Positions 1 through 10,649 of a stretch of DNA of 47,727 nucleotides are shown piece after piece; positions within the stretch are counted from its first letter, which is position 1, and every line of letters starts with the position of its first letter. A program made the translations under genes and the position numbers. The DNA comes from an uncultured Burkholderiales bacterium (GTDB lineage: Bacteria; Pseudomonadota; Gammaproteobacteria; Burkholderiales; Burkholderiaceae_C). The stretch spans positions 1 to 47,727 of the forward strand of contig CALMQI010000421.1 in assembly GCA_937871935.1 (NCBI GenBank), read 5' to 3'. The notes under the pieces were generated by a model. It searched no databases, was not told the origin of the DNA, and was given only the letters and a program-made list of their open reading frames with translations.

Positions 1-1416
<1,416 letters not shown>

Positions 1417-1645
1417 GGGCGTTCAGCGCGCGCTGGCCACACGACCCGAAGAGGTGGCCTCGAGCCCTGCTCTGCCGCACGAGCGCGACGAAGTTGCATC
1501 CGCGCCCGCGATTGCGCATTGCGCCGACAGTGGAATTCGCGCGCGACGGAAATCGCCGGGCCGCCCCGTTCTCAAGACCAAGCAGGACGGTCGGGCCGTC
1601 CCTTGTGAACAAAAGTCGCAACCAACGGATTTCCGGGAGTAAGCC

Positions 1646-2614
1646 ATGTCCAGACGCAAGCTTGCGATAGCTGCGGGCGCACTGATCGTGATCGGCGGCG
1701 CGGCGGCAATCGCTGCGGTCGGTCACCGGGAGGCCCGCATGGGCCATCGCGGAATGATGAATGAAATGGGTGAATTCGAACATGGGTCCGGTCAGCGTGG
1801 CGGCCACATACGCGGCGGTATGGGCGAGGATGGTGCGCCTGGAATGGGCCGCGGGTTCCGCCGATCCATGTCAGCCGAGGATTTCGATGCGCGGATGCGC
1901 GAACGCTTCGCCCGTATCGACAAGAACAGCGATGGCATCATCGACACGGCAGAGGTCGAGACCGCACTGGCCGCGCAATCGGAGGGACGCGGTCGCTTCG
2001 GCGACATGATCCGCCAGCGCTTCAAGGCCCGCACGGATGCCGACCGCGACGGCAAGGTGACGCGACAGGAAACACTCGACCGCGCACGCCGCGACTTCCA
2101 GCGCATGGATCTCGATCGTGACGGCCGGATCACCGATGCCGATCTGCCGCCCGTGATGCGCGGACGCGGCGTGCTCAAGGGCGAGGCCGGGGCCAGGGGT
2201 AGGCAAGCCAATGGCGCGATGGGCGGTCGCATGGGCCTTGGCGCGCTGATCGCCGCCGATATCAACAAGGACGGCATCATCACGCTCGATGAGGCGCTGG
2301 CTGCGGCAGGCGCGCGCTTCGACACCATCGACCGCAACAAGGACGGTGTGATCGATGCTACCGATCACGACGCAATACGCAAAGAGATGACCGACTATCG
2401 CGTGCGCCGCTTCCTGCACGCATATGGGGCAGGGCCGGACAACAAGGTGACCCGCGAGCAATTCTTCAAGAGCGCCAAGGAGCGGTTCGCAGAGTTCGAT
2501 GCCAACAGCGACGGCCGCATCGACCGTCAGGACAGGATGGGTGGACGCGGCCAGGGACGTGGTGGGGAACGTGACCAGGAACGCGGCATTCGGGATCGCG
2601 GGGGACCGCGCTGA
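1646..2614 (+). CDS. Multi-EF-hand calcium-binding protein
   Basis: 322 aa. An N-terminal hydrophobic segment (about residues 5-25, after basic RRK) should export or anchor the protein, placing the rest in the periplasm. At least six EF-hand loops of the DxDxDG type can be read: IDKNSDGIID, TDADRDGKVT, MDLDRDGRIT, DINKDGIIT, IDRNKDGVID and FDANSDGRID. The linkers are rich in Gly, Arg and Met. Calcium binding is expected; the biological role is unknown. It sits upstream of an ECF sigma factor and a membrane protein, an arrangement seen in alphaproteobacteria with Ca2+ or metal-responsive sigma modules. Style and codon use resemble alphaproteobacteria rather than the Burkholderiales DNA from 4 kb on. 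The start at 1646 follows a GGGAG-like ribosome site. Confidence 0.8.
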   Translation: MSRRKLAIAAGALIVIGGAAAIAAVGHREARMGHRGMMNEMGEFEHGSGQRGGHIRGGMGEDGAPGMGRGFRRSMSAEDFDARMRERFARIDKNSDGIIDTAEVETALAAQSEGRGRFGDMIRQRFKARTDADRDGKVTRQETLDRARRDFQRMDLDRDGRITDADLPPVMRGRGVLKGEAGARGRQANGAMGGRMGLGALIAADINKDGIITLDEALAAAGARFDTIDRNKDGVIDATDHDAIRKEMTDYRVRRFLHAYGAGPDNKVTREQFFKSAKERFAEFDANSDGRIDRQDRMGGRGQGRGGERDQERGIRDRGGPR

Positions 2615-2673
2615 ATGACGATCGGAGTGCTATGCCAGAAGCGACGGCATAGTCGCGAAGCGGCCCAGCGGGT

Positions 2674-3372
2674 ATGATCCCTCAGTCCCCCGCTGTGCGG
2701 CTGTTTGCCAGCGGGGCCGTCGATACCCCAGAAGCGAATGGAAAGGGCCGCGTGCTGATACCAGGTGCCGAAAAGACATCGCTCGGTTCGGCCGCGGCAG
2801 GCACCGAGCAACCCGAAGAGACGGATCGGGACTTGCTGTCGCGTTTGCGCGCACGCGACGGCGATGCGTTCCGGCTGCTGGTCGAACGACATCTGCCCTC
2901 GGTGCTGGCAGTGGCACGGCGCATCTTGCGGGACGACGCGGAGGCAGAAGACGTCGCGCAGGAAGCACTGCTCAAGTTGTGGCAGAGCGGCGCCAGCCTG
3001 GAGATCGGCGCGGGCGGGGCACGGCCCTGGTTGCGCCGGGTGGCCTCCAACCTGTGCATCGACCGGATCCGGTCGGGGCGCAGAACCGATGTGACGGACG
3101 AAGTGCCCGACCAACCGGTGTCTGCCAGCCAAATCGAAACGCTGGCGCAGAGCGAGACGGCGGCCCGGGTCGAGGTCGCACTGAAAACACTTCCGGAGCG
3201 GCAACGGCAGGCGCTGGTGCTGTTCCACTTCGAAGATATGAGCCAGTCCGAAGTCGGCGCAATTCTCGGGGTCTCGGACGAGGCCGTGGAATCGCTGCTC
3301 GCCCGGGCAAGGCGAACGATGCGCGGGCTGCTGCGGGATGAATGGCGGCAACTCCTGCCGGGCGAAGGCTGA
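2674..3372 (+). CDS. ECF-type RNA polymerase sigma factor
   Basis: 232 aa as drawn. Region 2 is visible as ARRILRDDAEAEDVAQEALLKLW followed by PWLRRVASNLCIDRIR. Region 4 is LPERQRQALVLFHFEDMSQSEVGAILGVSDEAVESLLARARR, a helix-turn-helix for the -35 element. It directs core RNA polymerase to a small stress or metal regulon. The first ~45 residues are outside the conserved fold, so the true start may be later, for example the GTG at 2752. A membrane protein gene follows 54 bp downstream, consistent with a sigma/anti-sigma pair. Probably alphaproteobacterial in origin like its neighbours. Confidence 0.85.
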   Translation: MIPQSPAVRLFASGAVDTPEANGKGRVLIPGAEKTSLGSAAAGTEQPEETDRDLLSRLRARDGDAFRLLVERHLPSVLAVARRILRDDAEAEDVAQEALLKLWQSGASLEIGAGGARPWLRRVASNLCIDRIRSGRRTDVTDEVPDQPVSASQIETLAQSETAARVEVALKTLPERQRQALVLFHFEDMSQSEVGAILGVSDEAVESLLARARRTMRGLLRDEWRQLLPGEG

Positions 3373-3426
3373 GAACTTGGATTTGACAGAAGCAATGACC
3401 GCGACGAGACGCGACGCGAGGCGAGC

Positions 3427-3969
3427 ATGAACCGCAAGAATGACATCACCGGACATTCGACCAGTGGGCCGCTGACCGAACTCACGAACATGCTGGATGC
3501 CTGGGGCGGCGCGCCTGCACGCTGGCCTGCCGATGTCGGCCGGCGCATCGGCGAGATCGTGGATGCCGAGCCAGGCGCGCAGACGCTGCTCACGCAGGCG
3601 CGTGCGCTCGACCGGTTGCTCGATCGTGGCCGTTCGGCGAGCGCACAGGTCCCGCGCGGATTGGCCGACAGAATCGTCGCAGCGGCAATGGCGGCCCCCC
3701 CCGCGGCCAGCACGACTGCCGAGCGCGCACACACCAACGTCATTGCCCTTCCCGTGCGTCCGCGCCCGCAGGCTGTACCGGCGATGCGTGGGCAGTGGCG
3801 TACAGCGGCGCTGCTCGCCGCAAGCCTGCTGGTGGGGATCTATCTGGGCGGGGCGGTCAATCTCGCACCCGGGTTGCAGGATCTGGCGGACGCTATCGGA
3901 CTGCCGGCCCAAATCGAGCCGCTGCTCGTCGCCTCGGGCGAAGATTTGATCGACGAGGATGCGCTATGA
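3427..3969 (+). CDS. Putative membrane anti-sigma factor or sigma-linked membrane protein
   Basis: 180 aa with one clear transmembrane segment near residues 120-142 (WRTAALLAASLLVGIYLGGA), a roughly 115-residue N-terminal cytoplasmic part and a short periplasmic tail. The N-terminal part contains a WGGAPARWP motif common in small proteins encoded just after alphaproteobacterial ECF sigma factors. Role inferred from position: holding the upstream sigma factor inactive. The stop overlaps the next start (ATGA, 3966-3969), so translational coupling to a third gene is expected, but that gene is cut off. No zinc-binding anti-sigma motif (HxxxCxxC) is seen, so the anti-sigma call is tentative. Confidence 0.6.
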   Translation: MNRKNDITGHSTSGPLTELTNMLDAWGGAPARWPADVGRRIGEIVDAEPGAQTLLTQARALDRLLDRGRSASAQVPRGLADRIVAAAMAAPPAASTTAERAHTNVIALPVRPRPQAVPAMRGQWRTAALLAASLLVGIYLGGAVNLAPGLQDLADAIGLPAQIEPLLVASGEDLIDEDAL

Positions 3970-4010
3970 GCGTGACACCAGCCCCTGTCGACGCCCCGGC
4001 GGCCGCGCCG
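3966..4010 (+). CDS. First ~13 codons of a truncated sigma-module gene
   Basis: An ATG at 3966 overlaps the preceding stop as ATGA and starts a peptide MSVTPAPVDAPAAAPAPP. In alphaproteobacterial ECF modules the third gene often encodes a periplasmic metal-sensor-like protein, but too little remains to tell. Coding identity is lost near 4005-4020, where the sequence becomes the reverse strand of a thiolase gene. The junction lies in a GCC/GGC-rich stretch, a likely place for a false join. Confidence 0.5.
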
Positions 4011-4999
4011 GCGCCGCCCATGGGCGTCAGGCCCAGGTACTCGACGGCCATGATTTCGCCCATCGCGCTGGCGTCGTGCACCTCGGCGACCGACACGTCC
4101 TGCGGACCGATGCCCGCCTGTTCGTAGGCCATCTGCGCGGCACGCCGGCACACGGCCTTGTCGAACGCGTCGGCCGCCCGCGGCGTGGCCGTGGCGATCG
4201 CGGTGGCCGCCACCCGGATGGCCCGGCGTCGGTCGGCCCCGAGCTTCTTCAGGCCGGCTTCGTTGCACACCACGACGGCGGCCGCGCCGTCGGACAGCGG
4301 CGAGCACATCGGGATGGTCAAGGGGTAGGTGATCGGCTGCGCGGCCAGCACTTCGTCGATGGTGAAGGGCTGGCGGTACTGGGAAAGCATGTTGTGCACC
4401 GAGTGCATGTGGTTCTTCGCCGCCACGGCCGCGATCTGGCGCTGCGTGGTGCCGAAGGTCTTCATCCAGAACCGACACATGGAGGCGTAGATGGCCATGA
4501 AGCGGCTGTAGGGGCGCGGCGACTCGCTGCCCGGCGGCACCGCGACGCCCTCGCCCAGGGCCAGCAGACGCGCGGCGTTTTCATCCGGCGTGAGCACGTC
4601 CCACCCACCTTCGAACAGGGCCAGCGCGCGCCGCTTGTCCTCGATGTTCATCTTCTCGGCCCCGATGGCCAGTGCCACGTCGCAGGCTCCGGCGCGCAGC
4701 GATTGCACCGCCAGCTGGAAGGCGCTGGTGCCGGACGCGCAGGCGTTCTCGACGTTCCATACCGGCAGGCCAACGAGCCCCAGCTTGCTCAGCAACACCT
4801 CGCCGGGAATCGCGTTCTGGCCCTGCAGGGGCCCCTGCGTCACACCGGAGTAGAAACACTGCCCAATGGAGGCCACTGTGGCCCCGGCATCGCGCAGGGC
4901 GACGGCCAACGCTTCCTCGGCCAGTGATTGCAGGGAACGTTCGACATGCCGGCCGAACTGGGACATGCCGACGCCGATGATGTAGATCGCTGAGTTCAT
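4010..4999 (-). CDS. Thiolase / acetyl-CoA acetyltransferase (3' truncated)
   Basis: About 330 aa recognisable from the start at 4999. It belongs to the SCP2/thiolase-like group that cleaves 3-ketoacyl-CoA with CoA. The nucleophile region reads VENACASGTSAFQLA (Cys near residue 89), followed by GAEKMN and PYSRFMAIYASMCRFWMKTFGTTQ, then the SDGAAAVVV motif and VHDASAMGEIMAVEYLGL. Normal members run about 380-400 aa and end with the conserved NPSGGL..GHPIGATG block carrying the catalytic His and second Cys; that block is missing because the sequence changes identity at about 4010. The native gene was probably intact, divergent from the LuxR-type regulator at 5160 and part of the beta-oxidation cluster. 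Confidence 0.85.
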
Positions 5000-5159
5000 G
5001 GGGAGCTACGTTAGGGATTCGAGCCTCGCGTGGCCCCCCCAGGCGGGAGTGGGGCGGCTATGGGGCAAACCCTGCCCACAACAGCAGTCCCGCAACTCTG
5101 CCCATTCTTAAAATTCGCTGGCCGCCCGAGCCCATCTTGGGAGCGGCCACCACGCCCCC

Positions 5160-7796
5160 ATGTCGACCCCTCTGCTCAACAGCGACCCCACGCTGACCCT
5201 CAAGTCGACCCCGCCGCGCGCGATCCGGGGTTTCCTGGACCGTGAGCGCCTGAAGCTCGACCGTGTCGAACTCAGCGGCAGCCGCATCACGTCGCTGCTG
5301 GCACCGACCGGCTTCGGCAGGACCTCGCAGCTCGGCCGTTGGTGCCGCGACGGGCTGGCGCGCGGGTCTCTGGCCTTCTGGTACAGCGTGGACGAGCGTG
5401 ACGAGCCGCTGCGGCTGGTACAGGGGCTGGCCCACTGCGCCAGGTCGGCTTCCGGAAAGCGCGGCTTCTCCGAACCGTTCATGCAGTGGATCGCCCAGCG
5501 AACCGACCCGCAGGAGGCGCTGACGGGGTGGCTCGCCGAAGTGGCCGAGTTGTCGGTCGAGGCGCTGCTGCTGCTCGACGATGTCGAGTTGATGCCTGCA
5601 GCTTCGCGCACGCAGGTGCTGATCTACCTGCTGTGCAATGCCCCACCCAACCTGCATGTAGCCCTGACGGCACGCAGTTCGGGCGCCCTGCTCGCCAGCG
5701 GCGCCCTAACGCTGGCAACGGTGACGCGCGTGACCGCGTCGGACCTGCGATTCAGCCTCGACGAAACCATCTCCGTCCTGTCAGCCGCGCTGGGCGCGCG
5801 CTGCAATCCCGAGGCCGGTGTGCGGCTGCATGAGATCACCGAAGGCTGGCCGCTGGGCGTGCAGCTGGCCATCGGCGCCTTGAACCGCGGCGGCGACCTG
5901 GAGAGCCTGCTTGAAGCAGCCACCAGCGACATCCAGCGCTATTTCCTGGACGCCGTGATCGACCGCCAAAGCAGCGACGCCACGCAGTTGTTGGTGCGGC
6001 TTTCCCGATGCCCCCTGCTTCACCCACAGCTCGGCGCAGCCGTGTTGGGCGACGAACGGCTTGCCGGCGAACTGCTGCGATTGCAAGACGAGACGCCACT
6101 GTTGGTTCGGGCTGAGGGCGAAAGCTGGATGCGGTTGCACTCCCTGGCGCGCGAGGTCCTGCAACAGCGCTTCGCCCGTTTGCCGCAAGCCGAGCGCTCA
6201 AGACTGGCGGGAGCGGCGTCGGCCTGGTACGCCGAACACGAGTTGTTCGAAGAGGCGGCGGACCAGGCGTTTCTCGCTGGCGACGCAACGCAGGCCGTGG
6301 CACTCGTCGAACGATCAGCACAGCGCATGACCGTTCAGGGTCGCAGCACGGCGGTGCTCGCGTGGTACCGCCGGCTGTCGCCCAAGGATCTGAAAGAGCG
6401 ACCTGGATTCTGGGGCCCAGCCGCCTGGGCGCTGGCCATGAGCGATCGGCATGACGAGGCCCTACCATTGGTCGACCTGATCCTCTCGCAACCGAATCTG
6501 GATCCCACCGTCGGTTTCGAAGCCGCATTGATCGGCAATACCGTGGGCGCCTTTGCGGACCGGCCCGAGCAGATGAGCCGGCTCCTGGAGCCTTGGCCGG
6601 AGCCGCCGGCGCTGGCGCGACAGGATATCGTGCCCATCTACTTGATCGCGCAGTCGACCCTGGCCTTGTTCCAGGGCAAGCCCGACCAGGCCCGGCTGCT
6701 GCTGGCACGCATCAGCAGGCTCGACACCCTTCAGGCGTACTCACCCGTCTCCTATGGCTTTGCCGCCTTCGACACGGCGTTGAGCTACCTTTGGGAAGGC
6801 CGGGTGGCACTCGCCGAGCAGGTCTTGCGGCCCGCGTTGACGCGCGCCGAAGACCGGCTGCAGCGCTACCACCCGGTGGCCTGCATGCTGGCCGCCTTGC
6901 TGGCTCAGGCCTGCTGGGAGATCGGCATCGACGATGAAGCGCCAGGCTTGCTGGCGGGCCGCCTGGACACGCTCGAACGCCACGGCCTGCCGGATGCGTG
7001 GATGGCGGCCTACCGAACCTTGGCACGCATGGCCGAGCGCGACGAGCGACAGGACCAGGCCCTGGACCTGCTGGAGACGCTGCGCGCCATCGGCCAGTCG
7101 CGCGGCATGATCCGCCCGCAGGCGCTGGCGATGTTCGAGATGGTTCGGCTCCATGCCCGCCATGGCCGCGCCGACATGGCATCGTCCTTCGCGGCGCAAC
7201 TCGAGGCACTGGTGCGCGGCCGCCGCACGGCGATACCGGGCGCGTTTGCCCCCTGGCTCGAGCTGCACGCCGAATTGGCGCGCGCGCAGGCCGGCCTGGC
7301 GCATGAGGACGCTAGCTTGCTGCCGCAGGTGCTGCAGGCGGCCGAAGCCGCGGCCAGCCTAGCCACGATCATGAAGCGCAGCGGCGACCTGATAGAAGCC
7401 CGCCTGCTGCGCGCCGAGGTGCTGCGCCGCCGCGGCGCCGCGGATGCGCGCAGCGTGCTCAACGAGGCGCTCAGCCTGGCGCAGGCTGAAGGCCTGGTGC
7501 GGCTGCTGCGGGAACAGGGTGCACGGCGCGAGGCGCCCAGCGGCGCGGCGGCTGCCGCCAAGGAAGTGGCGCCCAGTACGGCGTCGGGGCCGGCGACAGG
7601 GTTGCTGACGGGCAAAGAGCGCGAAGTGCTGGCGCTGCTCAACCGCAACCTCAGCAACAAGGAAATCGCCTTGGCCATGACCGTCAGTGACCAAACCGTC
7701 AAGTGGCACGTGAAGAACGTTTTCAACAAGCTCAACGCGGCCAACCGCAAACACGCGGTGGCACGGGCCCGCCTGCTGGGTCTGGTAGACAGCTGA
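5160..7796 (+). CDS. Large ATP-binding LuxR-family regulator (LAL/MalT-like)
   Basis: 878 aa. N-terminal STAND-type NTPase, long helical TPR-like middle, and a C-terminal LuxR helix-turn-helix (about 815-878: LLTGKEREVLALL...SNKEIALAMTVSDQTVKWHVKNVF). Walker B is intact (ALLLLDDVEL), but the Walker A region near residues 48-56 reads APTGFGRTS, with Arg where the P-loop Lys is normally found. Regulators of this class switch on catabolic operons after binding an inducer and ATP. It lies between a thiolase gene and the acyl-CoA dehydrogenase/ETF/FadJ/thiolase cluster, so it is the best candidate regulator of that cluster. The start at 5160 is the first ATG; no strong ribosome site is seen. Confidence 0.85.
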   Translation: MSTPLLNSDPTLTLKSTPPRAIRGFLDRERLKLDRVELSGSRITSLLAPTGFGRTSQLGRWCRDGLARGSLAFWYSVDERDEPLRLVQGLAHCARSASGKRGFSEPFMQWIAQRTDPQEALTGWLAEVAELSVEALLLLDDVELMPAASRTQVLIYLLCNAPPNLHVALTARSSGALLASGALTLATVTRVTASDLRFSLDETISVLSAALGARCNPEAGVRLHEITEGWPLGVQLAIGALNRGGDLESLLEAATSDIQRYFLDAVIDRQSSDATQLLVRLSRCPLLHPQLGAAVLGDERLAGELLRLQDETPLLVRAEGESWMRLHSLAREVLQQRFARLPQAERSRLAGAASAWYAEHELFEEAADQAFLAGDATQAVALVERSAQRMTVQGRSTAVLAWYRRLSPKDLKERPGFWGPAAWALAMSDRHDEALPLVDLILSQPNLDPTVGFEAALIGNTVGAFADRPEQMSRLLEPWPEPPALARQDIVPIYLIAQSTLALFQGKPDQARLLLARISRLDTLQAYSPVSYGFAAFDTALSYLWEGRVALAEQVLRPALTRAEDRLQRYHPVACMLAALLAQACWEIGIDDEAPGLLAGRLDTLERHGLPDAWMAAYRTLARMAERDERQDQALDLLETLRAIGQSRGMIRPQALAMFEMVRLHARHGRADMASSFAAQLEALVRGRRTAIPGAFAPWLELHAELARAQAGLAHEDASLLPQVLQAAEAAASLATIMKRSGDLIEARLLRAEVLRRRGAADARSVLNEALSLAQAEGLVRLLREQGARREAPSGAAAAAKEVAPSTASGPATGLLTGKEREVLALLNRNLSNKEIALAMTVSDQTVKWHVKNVFNKLNAANRKHAVARARLLGLVDS

Positions 7797-7823
7797 GGCC
7801 TCTGCTGGCATCGGCGCAGCGCG

Positions 7824-9608
7824 TCAGAACGCCGCTTCGTCCATGGCCAGCGCGGCTTCGCCGCCCGAGATGGAAACCTCTGCCAGTGCGCTGGCCTGCG
7901 GCAAGACATGCGCGGCATAGAAGCGCGCGCTGGCGATCTTGGCATCCAGGAACTGCGCGTGGCCGCGGCCTTGTTCGCGGTCGCGATGCGCCGCCAGCGC
8001 GGCGCGTGCCATTTGCCATCCGCCCAGCACCAGTCCAAACAGACGCAGCAGCGGCACCGAACCGACCAACACTTCGATCGGCCGCTGACGGTAGTTGGCG
8101 AAGATCGCGTCGCAGGTGGATTGCAGCGCCTGAGTGGCCGTGCGCAAGCGAACGCCCACGGCCACCAATTCAGGCACGCCGGTCTCGTCCAGCCGGTTCA
8201 GCGAGGCATGCACTTGCGACAGCCAGGTGCGTAGCGCTGCGCCGCCATCGCGTACGAGCTTGCGGTCGACCAGGTCGTGCGCCTGGATCGACGTGGTGCC
8301 CTCGTAGATGGCGGCCACCCGCACGTCACGCAGCGGCTGCGACACGCCGCTCTCTTCGATGTAGCCCAGGCCCCCGTGGATCTGGATGGACATCGAGGTG
8401 ACTTCGATGGCGGTCTCGGTGGCCCAGCCCTTGAAGACGGGCGTCATCAGTTCCACGAACGTCTGGCGCTCGCGGCGAACCTCTGCGTCGGGATGGCTGG
8501 CGGCCAGGTCACGCGCACTGGCAATCAGGTAGGCCACCGCGCGCATCGCTTCGGTCTGGGTGCGCATCATCAGCAGCATGCGGCGAACGTCCGGGTGGCG
8601 AATGATCGGCACCGATTCGTTGCCACCGTCTGCCGGCTTGCCCTGCACGCGCTCGCGGGCATAGGCCAGCGCCTGCTGGTAGGCGCGTTCGCTCATCGCG
8701 GTGCCTTCCTGGCCCACCGTGAGCCGGGCCGAGTTCACCATCACGAACATGGTCTGCAGACCCTTGTTCTCGGTGCCGACGAGCCAGCCCTGGGCGCCCT
8801 CGCCTGCGCCGCCGTAGACCAACGTGCAGGTCGGGCTGGCGTGGTTTCCCATCTTGTGCTCGATGCCCGTGCAGCGCACATCGTTGCGCCGGCCGTCGGG
8901 CAGGATCTTGGGCACCAGGAAGAGCGAAATACCTCGCGTGCCTTCCGGCGCACCCGGCAGCCTGGCCAGCACTAGGTGAACAATGTTGTCGGTGAGATCG
9001 TGCTCGCCGTAGCTGATGAAGATCTTCTGCCCGAAGATGCGATAGCTGCCGTCGGGCCGGGGCTCGGCCCGTGTACGCAGCGCCCCGACATCGGAGCCCG
9101 CCTGCGACTCGGTGAGATTCATCGTGGCCGACCACTGCCCACTGACCAGCTTGGGCAGGTACACCGCCTTCAGTGATTCGCTGGCACCTGAGCTGAGTGC
9201 CTTGACTGCAAACTCCGTGAGTTCAGGGCAATAGCAGAACGCCTTGTTCGCCGAGGTGAAGATTTCTCGCACCACGGTGCACAGCAGCGTAGGCAGGCCC
9301 TGGCCGCCATAGGCCGACGGCAACGCGATGCCGCTCCATCCCGCGTCGACAAAGCGCCGGAAGGCGTCGGCAAAGCCCGGTGGGGTTTGCACGCGGCCCT
9401 CGGTCCAGCGCGAACCTTGCCGGTCGCCCACATGGTCGATAGGCGCCAGCACTTCCTTGGCGAAACGCGCCGCCTGGTCCAGGATGGCGTCCATTAGTTC
9501 CGGCTCGGCCAGCGCCTCGGCGTCCGGCAGTTGGGCGACACGATCGAGGTCGGCGAGTTCGTGTAGCGCAAAGCGCATGTCCTCCAGCGGTGCGGTGTAG
9601 GGGTTCAC
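7824..9608 (-). CDS. Acyl-CoA dehydrogenase, ~600-residue type
   Basis: 594 aa from a GTG at 9608, chosen because VNPYTAPLEDMRFALHEL matches the usual N-terminus of this family; the upstream in-frame extension is not family-like. FAD enzyme that puts a 2,3-double bond into acyl-CoA and passes electrons to ETF. Visible signatures: MNLTESQAGSDVGALRT, KIFISYGEHDLTDNIVHLVLARLPGAP, and LRDVRVAAIYEGTTSIQAHDLV near the catalytic region. The C-terminal extension (from about residue 460) is the extra domain found in this family of long dehydrogenases. It is transcribed away from etfB. A conserved upstream module (9640-9768) reads towards its start. Both ETF subunits are next door as electron acceptor. 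Confidence 0.9.
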   Translation of the reverse strand: MNPYTAPLEDMRFALHELADLDRVAQLPDAEALAEPELMDAILDQAARFAKEVLAPIDHVGDRQGSRWTEGRVQTPPGFADAFRRFVDAGWSGIALPSAYGGQGLPTLLCTVVREIFTSANKAFCYCPELTEFAVKALSSGASESLKAVYLPKLVSGQWSATMNLTESQAGSDVGALRTRAEPRPDGSYRIFGQKIFISYGEHDLTDNIVHLVLARLPGAPEGTRGISLFLVPKILPDGRRNDVRCTGIEHKMGNHASPTCTLVYGGAGEGAQGWLVGTENKGLQTMFVMVNSARLTVGQEGTAMSERAYQQALAYARERVQGKPADGGNESVPIIRHPDVRRMLLMMRTQTEAMRAVAYLIASARDLAASHPDAEVRRERQTFVELMTPVFKGWATETAIEVTSMSIQIHGGLGYIEESGVSQPLRDVRVAAIYEGTTSIQAHDLVDRKLVRDGGAALRTWLSQVHASLNRLDETGVPELVAVGVRLRTATQALQSTCDAIFANYRQRPIEVLVGSVPLLRLFGLVLGGWQMARAALAAHRDREQGRGHAQFLDAKIASARFYAAHVLPQASALAEVSISGGEAALAMDEAAF

Positions 9609-9639
9609 GGTTCGTGCATGGCGTTGGTGGTGTGAACGC

Positions 9640-9768
9640 AAGTCTGCGAAGCGCACGGCGGCTCGTCTTGGCGCGGCGCGCGAGATTCTTGTGAATGCGC
9701 GCAACGCAAGGGTTCACCTGAATCCGTGGCCCTGCGCAGAGGGGGTACCGGCCACCCGCAGAGAGGGG
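9640..9768 (-). promoter_or_regulatory. Conserved three-box upstream module, copy 1
   Basis: Read on the minus strand towards the acyl-CoA dehydrogenase. Box A is CCCCTCTCTGCGGGTGG (9768-9752); after 48 bp comes box B, TGCGCGCATTCACAAGAA (9703-9686); after 39 bp comes box C, CAGACTT (9646-9640). The GTG start follows at 9608. The same boxes with nearly the same spacing occur at 18928-19057 and 34745-34874. TTCACA in box B could serve as a -35 element, but no good -10 is seen. The module lies between two divergent transcripts (dehydrogenase and etfB), so it might serve both, though its orientation matches the dehydrogenase. Confidence 0.75.
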
Positions 9769-9899
9769 TACGGAGCTCCGTAACGACCCTCTCCCGTAGA
9801 AACCCGCAACGCGTGGATGCACCGCCTCAACAGACTCCAAGCCTCGACGGCGCGCGGTGGACGTACGCGCTGTTCGCAACCAGCGATGGAGCAAATCGG

Positions 9900-10649
9900 A
9901 TGAAGGTTCTCGTGGCCGTGAAGCGCGTGGTCGACTACAACGTCAAGGTGCGCGTGAAGAGCGATGGCACCGGCGTGGACATCGCCAACGTCAAGATGAG
10001 CATGAACCCCTTCGACGAGATCGCCGTCGAAGAGGCGGTTCGGCTGAGGGAAGCCGGCGCCGTCACCGAGGTGATTGCCGTGTCCTGCGGCGTCGCCCAA
10101 TGCCAGGAGGCGCTGCGCACCGCCATGGCCATCGGCGCCGACCGCGCGATCCTGGTCGAGTGCGCCGATGAGCTGCAGCCGCTGGCCGTGGCCAAACTGC
10201 TGAAGGCCCTGGTCGACAAGGAGCGGCCCGGCCTGGTGATCCTGGGCAAGCAGGCCGTCGACGACGACTGCAACCAGACTGGGCAGATGCTGGCCGCGCT
10301 CGCCAAGCTGCCACAGGGCACCTTCGCATCGAAGGTGGAAGTGGCGGGCGAGCACGTCAGCGTCACGCGCGAAGTCGACGGCGGCCTGGAGACCATCAAG
10401 CTCAAGCTGCCGGCTGTGGTCACCACCGACCTGCGTCTGAACGAGCCGCGCTACGTCACTCTGCCCAACATCATGAAGGCCAAGAAGAAGCCGCTCGACG
10501 TGCTCAAGCCCGGCGACCTCGGCGTCGATGTCACGGCGCGCATCAAGACCCTCAAGGTCAGCGAGCCGCCCAAGCGCGGCGCCGGCATCAAGGTGCCTGA
10601 TGTTGCCACCCTCGTGGCCAAGTTGAAGAACGAAGCGAAGGTGATCTGA
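9900..10649 (+). CDS. etfB: Electron transfer flavoprotein beta subunit
   Basis: 249 aa, full length for the family. Starts [20 protein letters not shown], and carries [44 protein letters not shown] and the C-terminal [20 protein letters not shown] signature of ETF beta. With EtfA it forms the FAD/AMP-containing dimer that takes electrons from acyl-CoA dehydrogenases and delivers them to ETF-ubiquinone oxidoreductase. The ATG at 9900 fits the family N-terminus; the in-frame extension upstream is non-conserved. The stop overlaps the etfA start (TGATG), so the two are translationally coupled. Confidence 0.95.
   Translation: MKVLVAVKRVVDYNVKVRVKSDGTGVDIANVKMSMNPFDEIAVEEAVRLREAGAVTEVIAVSCGVAQCQEALRTAMAIGADRAILVECADELQPLAVAKLLKALVDKERPGLVILGKQAVDDDCNQTGQMLAALAKLPQGTFASKVEVAGEHVSVTREVDGGLETIKLKLPAVVTTDLRLNEPRYVTLPNIMKAKKKPLDVLKPGDLGVDVTARIKTLKVSEPPKRGAGIKVPDVATLVAKLKNEAKVI

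Noticed and set aside
5020-5100. G/C-rich tract before the LuxR-type regulator, considered as a fourth copy of the three-box module
   Set aside because: There is a CCCCnGGCGGGnGTGG-like stretch, but no box B or box C at the required spacing.
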